Origin: Bacteroidota bacterium
GTDB lineage: Bacteria > Bacteroidota > Bacteroidia > Chitinophagales > Saprospiraceae
DNA: 64,000 nt
Direction: 5' to 3'
Assembly: GCA_020160935.1 (NCBI GenBank)
Contig: JAIUPL010000017.1
Span: forward strand, 62,001 to 126,000
The notes under the pieces were generated by a model. That model was not told the origin of the DNA. It worked only from the letters and a program-made list of their open reading frames with translations, and did not search any database. How positions within the stretch are numbered: the stretch's first letter is position 1; the number at the start of each line of letters is the position of its first letter. This document shows, in pieces, positions 8,240-17,276 of the stretch. A program made the position numbers and the translations under genes.

Positions 8240-9274
8240 TTATCCCTTGAATTTCAGAACTGCTTTGCGCGTCGGATCTGCATTGAGGGAGTCTACCGTG
8301 CCCGGCCTCAAACCAAAATCATTGAAATGCCAGGTTCTGCGCGCAGTAAATATACCGTAGCCTTCCGACAAGTTGGTATACCGGGTAGAAATTTCTGCTC
8401 CGGTAAGCCCTGCGTTGATGGCTTCACTTTCCTGGTATTCGGCAATTTCCGGCCCTGCGCCCTGTATTTCAAAGTCGATGCCATTGAAATAGCGCGAACT
8501 CACGTCGTCGGGCGCCTGAATATGGCCCAGCAACGCCGCATAAAATGCCTGTGGTGAAAACGTGGTTTTGCCGCGGTACACACCTCCGCTGATGAGGGTA
8601 TTTTCTCGAACCACATTGCGGGCAACTTTCCAGCGGATGGAGTCGAGCGTCACATTGCCGTTGTTTTGTATTTCCCGATACCTGATTTTCATATAAACAT
8701 CAAACAACACACCGCTGGCACTGGTACGCCAGTCGAGTAATACCGAGTTGCCATAAATGGCCACCTGAGGTGGAATAGCCTCCGGGTTGGGCGACACCAG
8801 CATCAGGGTGTTGGGTACGGTGGTTTCGGCTGTGACAGGCGGACGGCCATCGGCGCGCTCGATTACAAGTTTGTATTTTTCACCCGGCTTGACAATGTCA
8901 CCCTGATGTACAGGTTTCACTTTGTAAAGCCAGTTGGGGTATTGGGCGAATGTACCCTGCTCGCGGAAATAACCTTCATTAGCGCCATTTACACGGTTCA
9001 GTTGGTAACGCTGTCCCGTACTAACCCGTTCAAGGAAGACCGAAATAGCGCCCTCGGCATAGTAAAGCGAATCGGGAATCAGCGCAATATCAAATGCGCT
9101 CGAGTCGGCATTGATAAATGCGCGTTCTACCCGGATATAATGCGCCGTATCATCGGGAGATATGATGCCATATACAACAGGAATGTCTTTGTAAGGGGCC
9201 GCCACATCAAACTCATTGGAGCATGCGCTCCACAAAAGGGCCGCCATCAGGCCCGGAAACCATAATTTTCTCAT
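8240..9274 (-). CDS. DUF4249-like surface lipoprotein
   Basis: A 344-aa exported protein with a lipobox (LLWSAC, Cys about 18) followed by a Ser and acidic residues. The early VVYGIISPDDTAHYIRVERAF region and all-beta composition resemble the DUF4249 family of Bacteroidota, often linked to TonB-dependent receptors; no receptor gene is adjacent here. The function is unknown. It has its own -7 element at 9304-9311 and its own terminator at 8069-8099, so it looks monocistronic. Confidence 0.7.
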   Translation of the reverse strand: MRKLWFPGLMAALLWSACSNEFDVAAPYKDIPVVYGIISPDDTAHYIRVERAFINADSSAFDIALIPDSLYYAEGAISVFLERVSTGQRYQLNRVNGANEGYFREQGTFAQYPNWLYKVKPVHQGDIVKPGEKYKLVIERADGRPPVTAETTVPNTLMLVSPNPEAIPPQVAIYGNSVLLDWRTSASGVLFDVYMKIRYREIQNNGNVTLDSIRWKVARNVVRENTLISGGVYRGKTTFSPQAFYAALLGHIQAPDDVSSRYFNGIDFEIQGAGPEIAEYQESEAINAGLTGAEISTRYTNLSEGYGIFTARRTWHFNDFGLRPGTVDSLNADPTRKAVLKFKG

Positions 9275-9303
9275 TCAATCGGGTGTTTTTACACAGGACG
9301 CTG

Positions 9304-9311
9304 CAAAAGTA
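9304..9311 (-). promoter_or_regulatory. -7 element (TACTTTTG) upstream of the DUF4249-like gene
   Basis: Perfect TAnnTTTG on the minus strand, 30 nt before the ATG at 9274, followed by GCAGCG. Confidence 0.6.
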
Positions 9312-9464
9312 CGGTTTTCATTCGCAGTAAAAATAAAAAGCCTTGCCAACCGGAGACGTTCTGCGCTTTTTAAAAACTTTAAGATTTCTTTAATGAAAGC
9401 CTAAGAAACCTGAACCACTATTCGGAGTCAAATAATCGTTCTCATTCAAAAAGGAATTTTAATT

Positions 9465-9986
9465 ATGAAAATGCACATGTCAATCCGATTGTTTCCCGCA
9501 CTGTTATTTGCTCTTTTCCTGACAACCACGGCCCATGCACAAAGCGACCCGAATCCTGCACCACAAAACAAGGAGCGTATGGCAGGTAAACCGGCAAAAC
9601 CTAAAAAACAGGATTTGAAACTGGAAGACGAGTTAAAACTGTCACCTGAGCAAAGATCCAAATTCAAGGCTGCCGATGCTGATTATCGCACCAAAGCGAA
9701 AAGTGTTCGCCAGGAAAATCGCGATGAGGTAAAACGCCTGCGCGACGAACAAAGACGCGCACATAAGGCTGCCCTGACACCCGAACAATCTGCTAAATAC
9801 GATGAAATCATGGCCCGCCGCGATGCCAAAAAAGCCGAAAAATCGCACCGTCCCAAAAAAGGCGACATGGATAAAATGAAAAAAGAACGTTCCGGTGAGC
9901 GCCATGAGCACCATGAAGGCGAATCGAACGGTGGAGAATCGCACGGCCGCTACGACGATCACAAAGAAAAGTCGGGCAACCGTTAA
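9465..9986 (+). CDS. Exported Spy/CpxP-like basic protein with LTPEQ motifs
   Basis: A signal peptide (cleavage near AHA|QSD, residue 26) precedes a highly charged helical protein of 173 aa. LSPEQRSKF and LTPEQSAKY are the paired LTxxQ-type motifs of the Spy/CpxP periplasmic chaperone family, spaced about 45 residues apart. The tail is rich in Lys, His, Gly and Glu, which might bind metals. An AAGGAA sequence about 10 nt before the ATG is one of the few ribosome-site-like stretches in the window. An intrinsic terminator follows at 10026-10062. Confidence 0.7.
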   Translation: MKMHMSIRLFPALLFALFLTTTAHAQSDPNPAPQNKERMAGKPAKPKKQDLKLEDELKLSPEQRSKFKAADADYRTKAKSVRQENRDEVKRLRDEQRRAHKAALTPEQSAKYDEIMARRDAKKAEKSHRPKKGDMDKMKKERSGERHEHHEGESNGGESHGRYDDHKEKSGNR

Positions 9987-10025
9987 TCCTGATTACCGAC
10001 CAATTTTTGGCATCTTTTTGATTCC

Positions 10026-10062
10026 CCGGGTTTTGCTTTTGTGGCGAAACCCGGTTTTTTTT
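10026..10062 (+). terminator. Intrinsic terminator of the Spy-like gene
   Basis: Stem CCGGGTTT/AAACCCGG (10026-10033 and 10047-10054) followed directly by eight T. Confidence 0.9.
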
Positions 10063-10080
10063 GGGGGCAGTGTATTTCCC

Positions 10081-10318
10081 GCAGAGTAGTTTTCCGTAGA
10101 GTAGTTTCCCGCAGATTAGTTTCCCGTAGATGCCGCAGATTTTCCCGCAGATTTTCGCAGATTTTCCCGCAGATTTACGCAGAACGTAGAGTACACACTA
10201 TTTTCGTTTTGAAGAAAAAGGAGTACTCTACGTTCTGCGTAAATCTGCGGGAAAATCTGCGGCATCTGCGGGAAACTACTCTACGTGAAATTACTCCGCG
10301 GGAAACTACTCTGCGGAA
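10081..10318. repeat. Palindromic element C (CCCGCAGATTTT units, TAGAGTAC core)
   Basis: The largest tandem-unit palindrome of this group. The left arm (10081-10196) is a run of TTTCCCGCAGATT-like and GTAGAGTAGTTT units; the right arm (10222-10318) is its imperfect reverse complement. The apex carries GTAGAGTACAC against GAGTACTCTAC, the same core as A and B. It lies between the terminator of the Spy-like gene and the methyltransferase stop at 10326, and with that terminator fills the 339-bp convergent gap. Confidence 0.9.
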
Positions 10319-10325
10319 AACAATC

Positions 10326-11273
10326 CTACTTCTTGATTTTGAAGCACTTATGTATCCGTTCATTCCGGAAATCTGCCGGAACCGTTTGCTTTGAAATGTC
10401 CTGAATGGATGTAGCCCGGATACCCTCCTCGTCGAGTTTAAACTTGCGGTAATTGGTAGAAAAAAACACCGTTCCGCCCGGTCTGCACAAACGCAGCACC
10501 ATATCGAGCAGTGCAACGTGGTCGCGCTGCACATCCAGGGTGCCATACATGCGTTTGCTATTGGAAAATGTAGGCGGGTCCAGCACAATCAGATCGAAGC
10601 GTTCGCCCGTAGGTTGTCGGAGCCATTGTAGCACATCTGCCTGCAGGAAACGGTGTTCGTCGCCGGTAAAGTCGTTGAGCGTCATATTCCGGTCGGCCCA
10701 TTGCAGATAAGTATTGCTCATGTCGACCGTCAGGGTGCCAGCGGCTCCGCCTGCTGCTGCATACACGGAAAATGAGCCTGTGTAAGCGAACAAATTCAGC
10801 ACCTGTTTGCCACGTGCTTCTTCCATCACCATTTTGCGGGTGTTTCGGTGATCCAGAAAAAGCCCGACATCGAGGTAATCGGCGGGTTTGATGACGAAAC
10901 GAAGCCCGTTTTCCCGAACGATGTATTCAGAATTGGTGCGTCCGAAACGTTCGTATTGTTGTAATCCGCTTTGTCGCTGGCGGAATTTCATATAAATCAG
11001 TTCCGGAGATATGTCGAGCACCTCACTGATCACGTCGATGCAGCCATCCAGCCAGGCCGCATGTTCGTCGGGCTCCATACCATGTGGTCTGGCGTATTCC
11101 GACACATGTGCGATGGATTCGTAGCGGTCGATCGCCAGCGGAAAATCAGGCATATCGTCGTCGTACACCCTGAAACAGGAGATATCCTGCTTGCGGGCCC
11201 ATTTGCCAATGTGGCGATACACCTTGCTCAGGCGGTTGCGGAAAGCATCGAATTTGGCAGTATCTGGTATCAA
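10326..11273 (-). CDS. rlmK: RlmK-like 23S rRNA methyltransferase (stand-alone)
   Basis: Class I SAM-dependent methyltransferase that closely follows the C-terminal half of E. coli RlmKL, which makes m7G2069 in 23S rRNA. Matching blocks are DYLDVGLFLDHR, the SAM loop NLFAYTGSFSV, TVDMSNTYLQWA, and the catalytic-region DPPTFSNSKRM. The frame is open to 11573, but that would overlap ccmF by 184 bp. TTG at 11273 is chosen because it gives the start expected for RlmK (IPDTAKFDAFRNRLSKVYRHI) and lies 28 nt after a -7 element. The protein then has 315 aa and no THUMP or RlmL half. Confidence 0.85.
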   Translation of the reverse strand: MIPDTAKFDAFRNRLSKVYRHIGKWARKQDISCFRVYDDDMPDFPLAIDRYESIAHVSEYARPHGMEPDEHAAWLDGCIDVISEVLDISPELIYMKFRQRQSGLQQYERFGRTNSEYIVRENGLRFVIKPADYLDVGLFLDHRNTRKMVMEEARGKQVLNLFAYTGSFSVYAAAGGAAGTLTVDMSNTYLQWADRNMTLNDFTGDEHRFLQADVLQWLRQPTGERFDLIVLDPPTFSNSKRMYGTLDVQRDHVALLDMVLRLCRPGGTVFFSTNYRKFKLDEEGIRATSIQDISKQTVPADFRNERIHKCFKIKK

Positions 11274-11300
11274 AATTTGGAAATATTCTTTTTTGCCGGC

Positions 11301-11308
11301 CAAAAGTA
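11301..11308 (-). promoter_or_regulatory. -7 element (TACTTTTG) upstream of rlmK
   Basis: Perfect TAnnTTTG on the minus strand. Transcription from here excludes the upstream in-frame extension and supports the TTG start at 11273. Confidence 0.6.
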
Positions 11309-11350
11309 GCCGTTTGAATCTTCGTTGGAAGATATTTTTTATGAAACACC

Positions 11351-11358
11351 TACTTTTG
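11351..11358 (+). promoter_or_regulatory. -7 element (TACTTTTG) upstream of ccmF
   Basis: Perfect TAnnTTTG, 32 nt before the ccmF ATG at 11390. It lies 42 nt from the opposite-strand -7 element, so the two divergent promoters overlap in their -33 regions. Confidence 0.6.
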
Positions 11359-11389
11359 CGCACCTCTCCCAACTCAGAGACATGATTGT

Positions 11390-14197
11390 ATGGAATATAT
11401 CGGTGAGCATCTGATTCCTGGCCAACTGGGCCACTTTTGCGTAGTTCTTTCATTTGTTGCCTCATTGCTGGCTGCATTTTCCTACTTTTTTGCCACCCAA
11501 AAAAGAGAAACGGCTGCTTTTGAGGGCTGGCGCAACCTGGGGCGCTTCGGCTTTTTGCTGCATGGGCTGGCACTGGCGGGCATCATCGGCACCTTGTTTT
11601 ACATTCTGTCAGGCAAGATGTACGAATATCAGTACGCCTGGTCCAACGTGTCGGATGACCTGCCGAAACAATACATATTTTCCGCATTCTGGAAAGAACA
11701 ACAGGGCAGTTTCCTGTTGTGGAGTTTCTGGCATGTGGTGCTGGGTATGGTGCTGATGCTGCGCGGCGGCAAGTGGGAAACGCCCGTACTGACCGTAGTG
11801 GCCCTCGCCGAAGCATTTATTGCCAGTATGATCCTCGGCCTTTATTTCGGCGATTATCGCCTGGGCGCCAGTCCTTTCGACTTGCTGCGCGATACCATGG
11901 ATGCTCCTATTTTCAACCAGGCCGATTATCTGGGGAAAATCAAGGGGAATGGCTTGAATCCGTTGCTGCAAAATTACTGGATGACCATTCACCCGCCTAC
12001 GCTGTTTCTGGGTTTTGCCAGTACAGTGGTGCCTTTTGCTTTTGCCATTGCGGGATTATGGACCCGCGACCACAAAGACTGGTTGCGGCCAGCGCTGCAC
12101 TGGTCGCTGTTTTCAGGCGCAGTGCTGGGTACGGGCATTCTGATGGGTGGCGCCTGGGCATATGAAGCGCTTTCCTTTGCCGGTTACTGGGCATGGGACC
12201 CTGTAGAAAATACCTCGCTGGTGCCCTGGCTTACGCTGGTGGCTGGCATACATACCAACCTCGTAGCCCGGTCAACGGGTTTTTCCATTCGAAGTACATA
12301 CTCTTTTTACCTGCTCACATTTGTGCTGGTGCTGTATTCGACCTACCTGACGCGCAGTGGTATTTTGGGCGACACCTCTGCGCATGCTTTTACGGAAATG
12401 GGCCTGGGAATACAATTGATCCTGTTCATGGCGGTGTTTTCTCTGCTGAGCATTGCACTGTGGCTGGTTCGATACAAGGAAGTGCCGGATGTAAAAGGAG
12501 AGGAGAGCGCTACCAGCCGCGAATTCTGGATGTTTATAGGTTCTCTGGTTTTGTTTTTCTCCGCCGTGCTGATTACCGGCGCCACTTCGCTGCCAGTATG
12601 GAATAAACTGGTGCAGATTTTCAAACCTGACTATATCGGAGCGGCCTTGAAAGACCCGGTAGAGCACCACAATCGGTACCAGTTGTGGATAGCGGTATTT
12701 ATGGGATTGCTGACGGGCATTGGTCAGTTTATGCGATATAGCGAACGGAACTGGAAACTGGTTTCCCGTAAATTTGCCATTCACATGGGCATTGCAGCCA
12801 CAGGTGCACTGGCACTTACACTGCTGAACAGGCTTTGGATCGATGTACGCGCCTGGCAGTTGTACGCTTTCCTCTTTGCTGCCATGTTTGCCGTAGTAGC
12901 CAACCTGGATTACCTGATTTCAGTTACAAAAGGAAATATCAAACTCGCTTCCTCGGCCGTTTCGCACTTCGGTTTCGGGGTGCTGCTGCTGGGTGTATTG
13001 AGCACGGGGCTGGGTAAAGCCTGGATTTCTTCCAATTCATTTGCCATGGACGGGCTGATTGAAGGCGCCAACAACGACGACCTCAATAAAAATGTGTTGT
13101 TGCTGAAACAGTCACCTATGCCTATCAAGGATTTCACGGCCACTTACCTGAAAGACACCATCGAACGCCAGACGCGCACATTTGCTGTGCAGTTTGGTCG
13201 CCGCGATGCTCAGGGCAACCCCACCGGCGAGCAGTTTACCCTGCACCCGAATGTTATGTACGACCGTCAGTTTTCCAAAGTAGTAGCCAGCAACCCTTCT
13301 ACCAAGCACTACTGGAACTACGATATTTTCACCCACGTATCGTCCTTGCCAAAAGCCGAACTCGACCCGGAATTTGCCAAACAACAGGAAGACAGCCTTC
13401 GTTGGGAAAAATACGAAGCCCGCATCGGCGATACTATTTTTACCAAACAGCACTTTGTCATTGTAGATGGCGTGACCAAAACGCCCGAGCACCCGGAATA
13501 CAAACCTGAAAAAGGCGACCTGGCGTACGGCCTGCTGCTGCGCGCCCGCTCCCTGGATGACCCGAATTCATACAATGCGGCGCCAATGTTGTACCTGCGG
13601 GTAGGGCAGGGCGGATTTACATTGCCGGCACAAATTGGACAATTGCAAATGAAAATCCGACTCACGGAAGCCTCGATGGCCAAAATTTTCGAGTCGGAAG
13701 AACAACTGAAATACACCAGTTTTAATGTGAAAGAAGGTTCGACCTTCGATTATCAGGGCTACAAAATCAGTTTTACCGGTGCTGAAAAAGAGATCGAAAA
13801 TCCGGCTTATGCCGCGCAGCCAAACGACATTGCCGTGGCTGCGGGCCTCGATGTCGTAGCGCCCGATGGTCGCAAAGCCCACGTGGCGCCCGTGTACCTC
13901 ATTCGCGACAACCGGCCTTTCAGTCTGAAAGATGAGGCCAGTGATTTTGGCCTGCATTTCCGCTTCGACAACATCGATCCCAAAGCGGGCGTGCTTACCG
14001 TCAGCGTAGCCAAAATGAACGACGAGGCCCGGAAAATTCCACTGGAAATTGCTGAAAACGCCGCCCGTTCCGATTATATCGTGCTGGAAGCCATTATTTT
14101 CCCTGGTATCAACCTGGTGTGGCTTGGATCGATTACCATGCTGCTTGGGATGCTGCTAGCGTTTATTAGAAGGGTGAGAAGTGGGGGGATGAATTAG
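11390..14197 (+). CDS. ccmF: CcmF/CcsA-type cytochrome c heme lyase
   Basis: Large polytopic inner-membrane protein (935 aa) that joins heme to apocytochrome c on the outer face. About 14 membrane helices are seen. The heme-handling WWD region reads WAWDPVENTSLVPW, and flanking His signatures IHPP and the CcmF TRSGIL motif are present. A large soluble external part (about 545-895) precedes the last membrane helix. It works with CcmE, whose gene starts at the left edge, and would mature proteins such as the diheme enzyme at 32825. The stop codon lies inside element E. Confidence 0.92.
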   Translation: MEYIGEHLIPGQLGHFCVVLSFVASLLAAFSYFFATQKRETAAFEGWRNLGRFGFLLHGLALAGIIGTLFYILSGKMYEYQYAWSNVSDDLPKQYIFSAFWKEQQGSFLLWSFWHVVLGMVLMLRGGKWETPVLTVVALAEAFIASMILGLYFGDYRLGASPFDLLRDTMDAPIFNQADYLGKIKGNGLNPLLQNYWMTIHPPTLFLGFASTVVPFAFAIAGLWTRDHKDWLRPALHWSLFSGAVLGTGILMGGAWAYEALSFAGYWAWDPVENTSLVPWLTLVAGIHTNLVARSTGFSIRSTYSFYLLTFVLVLYSTYLTRSGILGDTSAHAFTEMGLGIQLILFMAVFSLLSIALWLVRYKEVPDVKGEESATSREFWMFIGSLVLFFSAVLITGATSLPVWNKLVQIFKPDYIGAALKDPVEHHNRYQLWIAVFMGLLTGIGQFMRYSERNWKLVSRKFAIHMGIAATGALALTLLNRLWIDVRAWQLYAFLFAAMFAVVANLDYLISVTKGNIKLASSAVSHFGFGVLLLGVLSTGLGKAWISSNSFAMDGLIEGANNDDLNKNVLLLKQSPMPIKDFTATYLKDTIERQTRTFAVQFGRRDAQGNPTGEQFTLHPNVMYDRQFSKVVASNPSTKHYWNYDIFTHVSSLPKAELDPEFAKQQEDSLRWEKYEARIGDTIFTKQHFVIVDGVTKTPEHPEYKPEKGDLAYGLLLRARSLDDPNSYNAAPMLYLRVGQGGFTLPAQIGQLQMKIRLTEASMAKIFESEEQLKYTSFNVKEGSTFDYQGYKISFTGAEKEIENPAYAAQPNDIAVAAGLDVVAPDGRKAHVAPVYLIRDNRPFSLKDEASDFGLHFRFDNIDPKAGVLTVSVAKMNDEARKIPLEIAENAARSDYIVLEAIIFPGINLVWLGSITMLLGMLLAFIRRVRSGGMN

Positions 14198-14315
14198 GAT
14201 TTTGGGGACTTTAAGGATTAGAAGGATTCCCGTTGTGATGTTTAAATTTAAAAAAATTAATGCGGCATCACAACGGGAATCCTTCTAATCCTTAAAGTCC
14301 ACAAAATCCTAATTC
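14191..14315. repeat. Palindromic element E containing both convergent stop codons
   Basis: 50-bp arms (14191-14240 and 14266-14315) with a single mismatch and a 25-nt loop. Units AAGGATTAGAAGGATT and GATTTTG are visible. The left arm begins within the last codon of ccmF and includes its TAG; the right arm reaches into the TGA of the methyltransferase gene (14314-14316). The whole convergent gap is therefore one palindrome. Confidence 0.92.
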
Positions 14316-15114
14316 ACCCCCTCGCTTTTATGGAATACACCATCGGAATAATCCCTTCCAGCCCCTGAATCCTGTAATTCCCATCCTCCCCTTTGACCGT
14401 TTTATCAAAACAGTCGTAAGGCGAATAAGGATACTCGTTCAGAAACTCGATGCGCAGGCCATGCTGGATGAGGCTGTTGATGATTTCCGACAGGCTGTGA
14501 TTCCAGCCATATTCTTTGTATTCAATTTCGGCATATCGTTCCGCATAGGTACCTACCTGTTCGGTGAGGATTACTTCGCCGCCGTGGTAAGGATATTTCA
14601 GGTACTCCATGCGATCATCCAGCATCCACACAACCGGATGAAAATCAGCGATATAGAAAAAGCCGCCGGGTTTCAGGAAATGTGCGATCACGGCAGCCCA
14701 TCGATCCAGATCGGGTAGCCAGCCGATCGTGCCGTAGGAAGTAAAAATGATGTCGTACTGGCCTTCGAGGTGCTGCGGCAGGTCATACAGATTGCAACAT
14801 ACAAATTGGGCAGGCAATTGCAACTCCGCACTGAGTTCGCGGGCATACTCGATGGCTTTGTCCGACAGGTCGCAGCCTGTGACGGTTGCGCCCTGTCGAG
14901 CCCATGACAGGGTATCCTGCCCGAAATGACATTGCAGGTGCAAGAGGGATTTGCCGCGCACATCGCCCACTTCGCGCAATTCGATGGGAGTCAGGCTGTT
15001 AACGCCTTTTTTCCAGTCCTCGACGTTGTAAAAAGCGCTGTTTTTATGCACTTCTGTGCGGAGGTTCCAGCCTTCGCGGTTGGCCTCGAAATAGGTGTTC
15101 CAGTTGTTGTTCAT
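14314..15114 (-). CDS. Class I SAM-dependent methyltransferase
   Basis: A 266-aa cytoplasmic methyltransferase of the Methyltransf_11/25 type. The SAM-binding motif I region is LLHLQCHFGQDT, the acidic end of strand 2 is VTGCDLSDKA, and FTSYGTIGWLPDL corresponds to motif IV. The frame opens upstream to 15222, but the ATG at 15114 is used because it avoids overlap with the lipoprotein gene ending at 15137 and gives the usual start NNNWNTYFEANREGWN. The substrate is unknown. It lies 22 nt downstream of the lipoprotein gene, possibly co-transcribed. Confidence 0.82.
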   Translation of the reverse strand: MNNNWNTYFEANREGWNLRTEVHKNSAFYNVEDWKKGVNSLTPIELREVGDVRGKSLLHLQCHFGQDTLSWARQGATVTGCDLSDKAIEYARELSAELQLPAQFVCCNLYDLPQHLEGQYDIIFTSYGTIGWLPDLDRWAAVIAHFLKPGGFFYIADFHPVVWMLDDRMEYLKYPYHGGEVILTEQVGTYAERYAEIEYKEYGWNHSLSEIINSLIQHGLRIEFLNEYPYSPYDCFDKTVKGEDGNYRIQGLEGIIPMVYSIKARG

Positions 15115-15136
15115 GCGCGACAAAACCCCGATAGCC

Positions 15137-16441
15137 TCAATAAAGTTCCTCCCGACCGAGGTAGCCGCCTTTGGCTTGCCAGAGTGGGTCGGAATTTTGC
15201 AGGCGTTTTTGCAACACAGCATCGTAGCCGTTCAGGCGGGAATAGTTTTCAGCCCGAACATGCACCAGGTTGCCGAATTGATACAAATTCAACGGCGTAT
15301 AGCGCTGCAGGTCTTTGGGCAAATCGGGCAATCGCTGGGAAATGATGGCGTTGTTGGCCGGTTTGGCAATTACTTCCCAGGAAATATTCAACAAGTCGCT
15401 GTTGTAATTGCGGTTGAACGACAACAGATCGAAATCGCCTACGCAGCGCGCGGCCGCAATGCGGTTTTCAGACAACAGCGTCGGCTCGATGTCGAATGCA
15501 GGTGCATCGAGGTGATCGGGCAATTCTTCATAAAAATCGTCGCTGTAATACGTATAGCCCTCATCGCTGGAGCCATTGGCCTGAATCCTGAAACTGTGGT
15601 AAGGCTTCGGTTCGGGCATAAAGTCGGCGTTGGCTACGGGCTCGTACACATCCAGGGAACTCAGGATTTTTTCGGCGCCACCGGGCGCGCGTCGCAGGTC
15701 GCCCAAAGGTAAAAACTGCAATGTGGCTGTATCCACTACGCCATCCACCTTGTATTTCCAGGCGGCTGTGAACGGGAAAACAATATTCGTGGGATGCACA
15801 AAACTCAGCGTCATCAGGTTCACATCCAGGTTGCCGAGGTTGAGTGAAGCGCCTGTGATGTTGTCGAAGTACAGGTAGCGCCAGTGCGGGTCGCCGTTGG
15901 CCAGCAGCCGAAACCAGATGCGGCCTGTGTGTTCCACCTGATAGATGCCGTTGTAGCCATTGGTGACATGCGGCCGGGTGAAAGTGAGCCCGTCGGCCAC
16001 AATGATCGAGTCGAAAGAAGTGACATTCTGGAGCGTAAAACTCAGGTCGGTGGTGCGCACGTACGATAGGTTGCGCAATTGAATGGTTTGTCCGTCGGCC
16101 AGGGCCGTGTACGTCGTCAAGGTAATGGTCGTGTCGCGCACACCCGATCCCGGCCGTTCAAATCCGAATACGCGCGCTACCGTGCAGTCGAACACCTCAC
16201 CTTCCTTGCTGTCGGGCACTTCGATCTGGCAGGTGTCGGAGCCCGGCGCCCAGCGAAATGCGCGCACGGTGCCTTCATCGTCGCTCAGCCAAATGGCGTA
16301 GCGGCCTTGCAACTCATTGAGTTCGTTGTTGATATGAATTTTGTAGTGCTCGTCCTCCGGCAGAATCGGGCCGGGACTTGTTTTGTCGCAGGCGCTGATG
16401 GCCATGGCGAGCAATGCCAGGTAGAATATGTGTTTAGTCAT
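15137..16441 (-). CDS. Surface lipoprotein of unknown function
   Basis: A 434-aa exported protein with a signal peptide and lipobox AISAC (Cys 18). The rest is beta-rich, with repeated short strands and many Asp, Thr and Tyr. Its lipoprotein start and composition resemble DUF4249-type outer-surface proteins, but no diagnostic motif was recognised, so the family is not assigned. A perfect -7 element lies 32 nt upstream at 16473-16480. The methyltransferase gene follows after 22 nt. Confidence 0.65.
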   Translation of the reverse strand: MTKHIFYLALLAMAISACDKTSPGPILPEDEHYKIHINNELNELQGRYAIWLSDDEGTVRAFRWAPGSDTCQIEVPDSKEGEVFDCTVARVFGFERPGSGVRDTTITLTTYTALADGQTIQLRNLSYVRTTDLSFTLQNVTSFDSIIVADGLTFTRPHVTNGYNGIYQVEHTGRIWFRLLANGDPHWRYLYFDNITGASLNLGNLDVNLMTLSFVHPTNIVFPFTAAWKYKVDGVVDTATLQFLPLGDLRRAPGGAEKILSSLDVYEPVANADFMPEPKPYHSFRIQANGSSDEGYTYYSDDFYEELPDHLDAPAFDIEPTLLSENRIAAARCVGDFDLLSFNRNYNSDLLNISWEVIAKPANNAIISQRLPDLPKDLQRYTPLNLYQFGNLVHVRAENYSRLNGYDAVLQKRLQNSDPLWQAKGGYLGREELY

Positions 16442-16472
16442 GGGAATCGGTTGAATATTGATTATGGATGTG

Positions 16473-16480
16473 CAAAATTA
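16473..16480 (-). promoter_or_regulatory. -7 element (TAATTTTG) upstream of lipoprotein gene 15137-16441
   Basis: Perfect TAnnTTTG on the minus strand, followed by CACATCC and the ATG 32 nt later. Confidence 0.6.
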
Positions 16481-16594
16481 AGGGAAAGGCGGGGCTGTGT
16501 GTACTTCTCCTGCAAATTTTAAGCCCGTTTTCAGCGGTGTTAATTTCCCCTGTAAAAATTCCCCCAAGCATCCGATCTTGCCGCCCCAAATCAC

Positions 16595-16630
16595 CCGCCA
16601 CTCACTACTCACCACTCATCACTCACTACT
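16595..16630. repeat. ACTCA word repeat directly before a start codon
   Basis: Tandem units CACTCACTACT, CACCACTCAT and CACTCACTACT run without a gap into the ATG at 16631. No opposite arm is present. It is like the single-arm GGCAA copy at 1168-1202 and may affect translation of the LOG gene. Confidence 0.6.
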
Positions 16631-17197
16631 ATGAATTCCGTTGCCGTTTTCTGCGGAGCCAACAAAGGCGCACATCCCTGGTTTGAAGAAGCCGCCTATG
16701 AACTGGGCAAAACCCTTGCCGAGCGCGGTATCCGCGTCCTGTTCGGCGGCGGAAGCGTCGGCCTCATGGGCGTGCTGGCCGATGCCGTGCTGGCGCACAA
16801 TGGCCAAATCACGGGCATTATCACGCACCAGTTGGACGGTCTTGAACTCGGCCACCCCAGCGTACTCGATATGATTCGGGTAGAAAGTATGTCGGAACGC
16901 CGCGTGCTGCTCCTGCGCGATACCGATGGTGTGATTACCATGCCCGGCGGCTACGGCTCCATGGACGAACACTTCGAAGCGCTTACGCTGGCGCAGTTGC
17001 ACCTGTACCAAAAACCGATCGGCCTCCTGAATGTCCGCGGATACTACGACCCGCTGCTGACGATGATGGACAATATGGTGGATAACGGCTTTTTACGTGC
17101 CAATAACCGGAATTTGTGCCTGGATGCGCCGACGGTGGGGGAATTGCTGGAAAAGATGGAAGGGTATGAGTATAGCGCGTTGCCGAAGTGGCATTGA
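16631..17197 (+). CDS. LOG family nucleotide 5'-monophosphate phosphoribohydrolase-like protein
   Basis: A Rossmann-fold protein of 188 aa of the TIGR00730/LOG group, which removes the base from N6-modified AMP (cytokinin-type) or related nucleotides. The signature PGGxGTxxE appears as PGGYGSMDE (about residues 104-112), with Ser in place of Thr. VFCGANKGAHP at the start and FGGGSVGLMG fit the family's nucleotide loop. It stands alone between divergent gene groups; the ATG directly follows a tandem ACTCA repeat. Confidence 0.88.
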   Translation: MNSVAVFCGANKGAHPWFEEAAYELGKTLAERGIRVLFGGGSVGLMGVLADAVLAHNGQITGIITHQLDGLELGHPSVLDMIRVESMSERRVLLLRDTDGVITMPGGYGSMDEHFEALTLAQLHLYQKPIGLLNVRGYYDPLLTMMDNMVDNGFLRANNRNLCLDAPTVGELLEKMEGYEYSALPKWH

Positions 17198-17276
17198 GGG
17201 GGTATAGAGGATATTGGTAGTTGATTATGGAGATTTTCCTAGTCGAAAATAATAGGTAGTTATAGTTCGCCAATAA

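Noticed and set aside
11274-11573. Upstream extension of the rlmK frame
   Set aside because: It would overlap ccmF by 184 bp, lies upstream of the -7 element, and has no similarity to RlmK.
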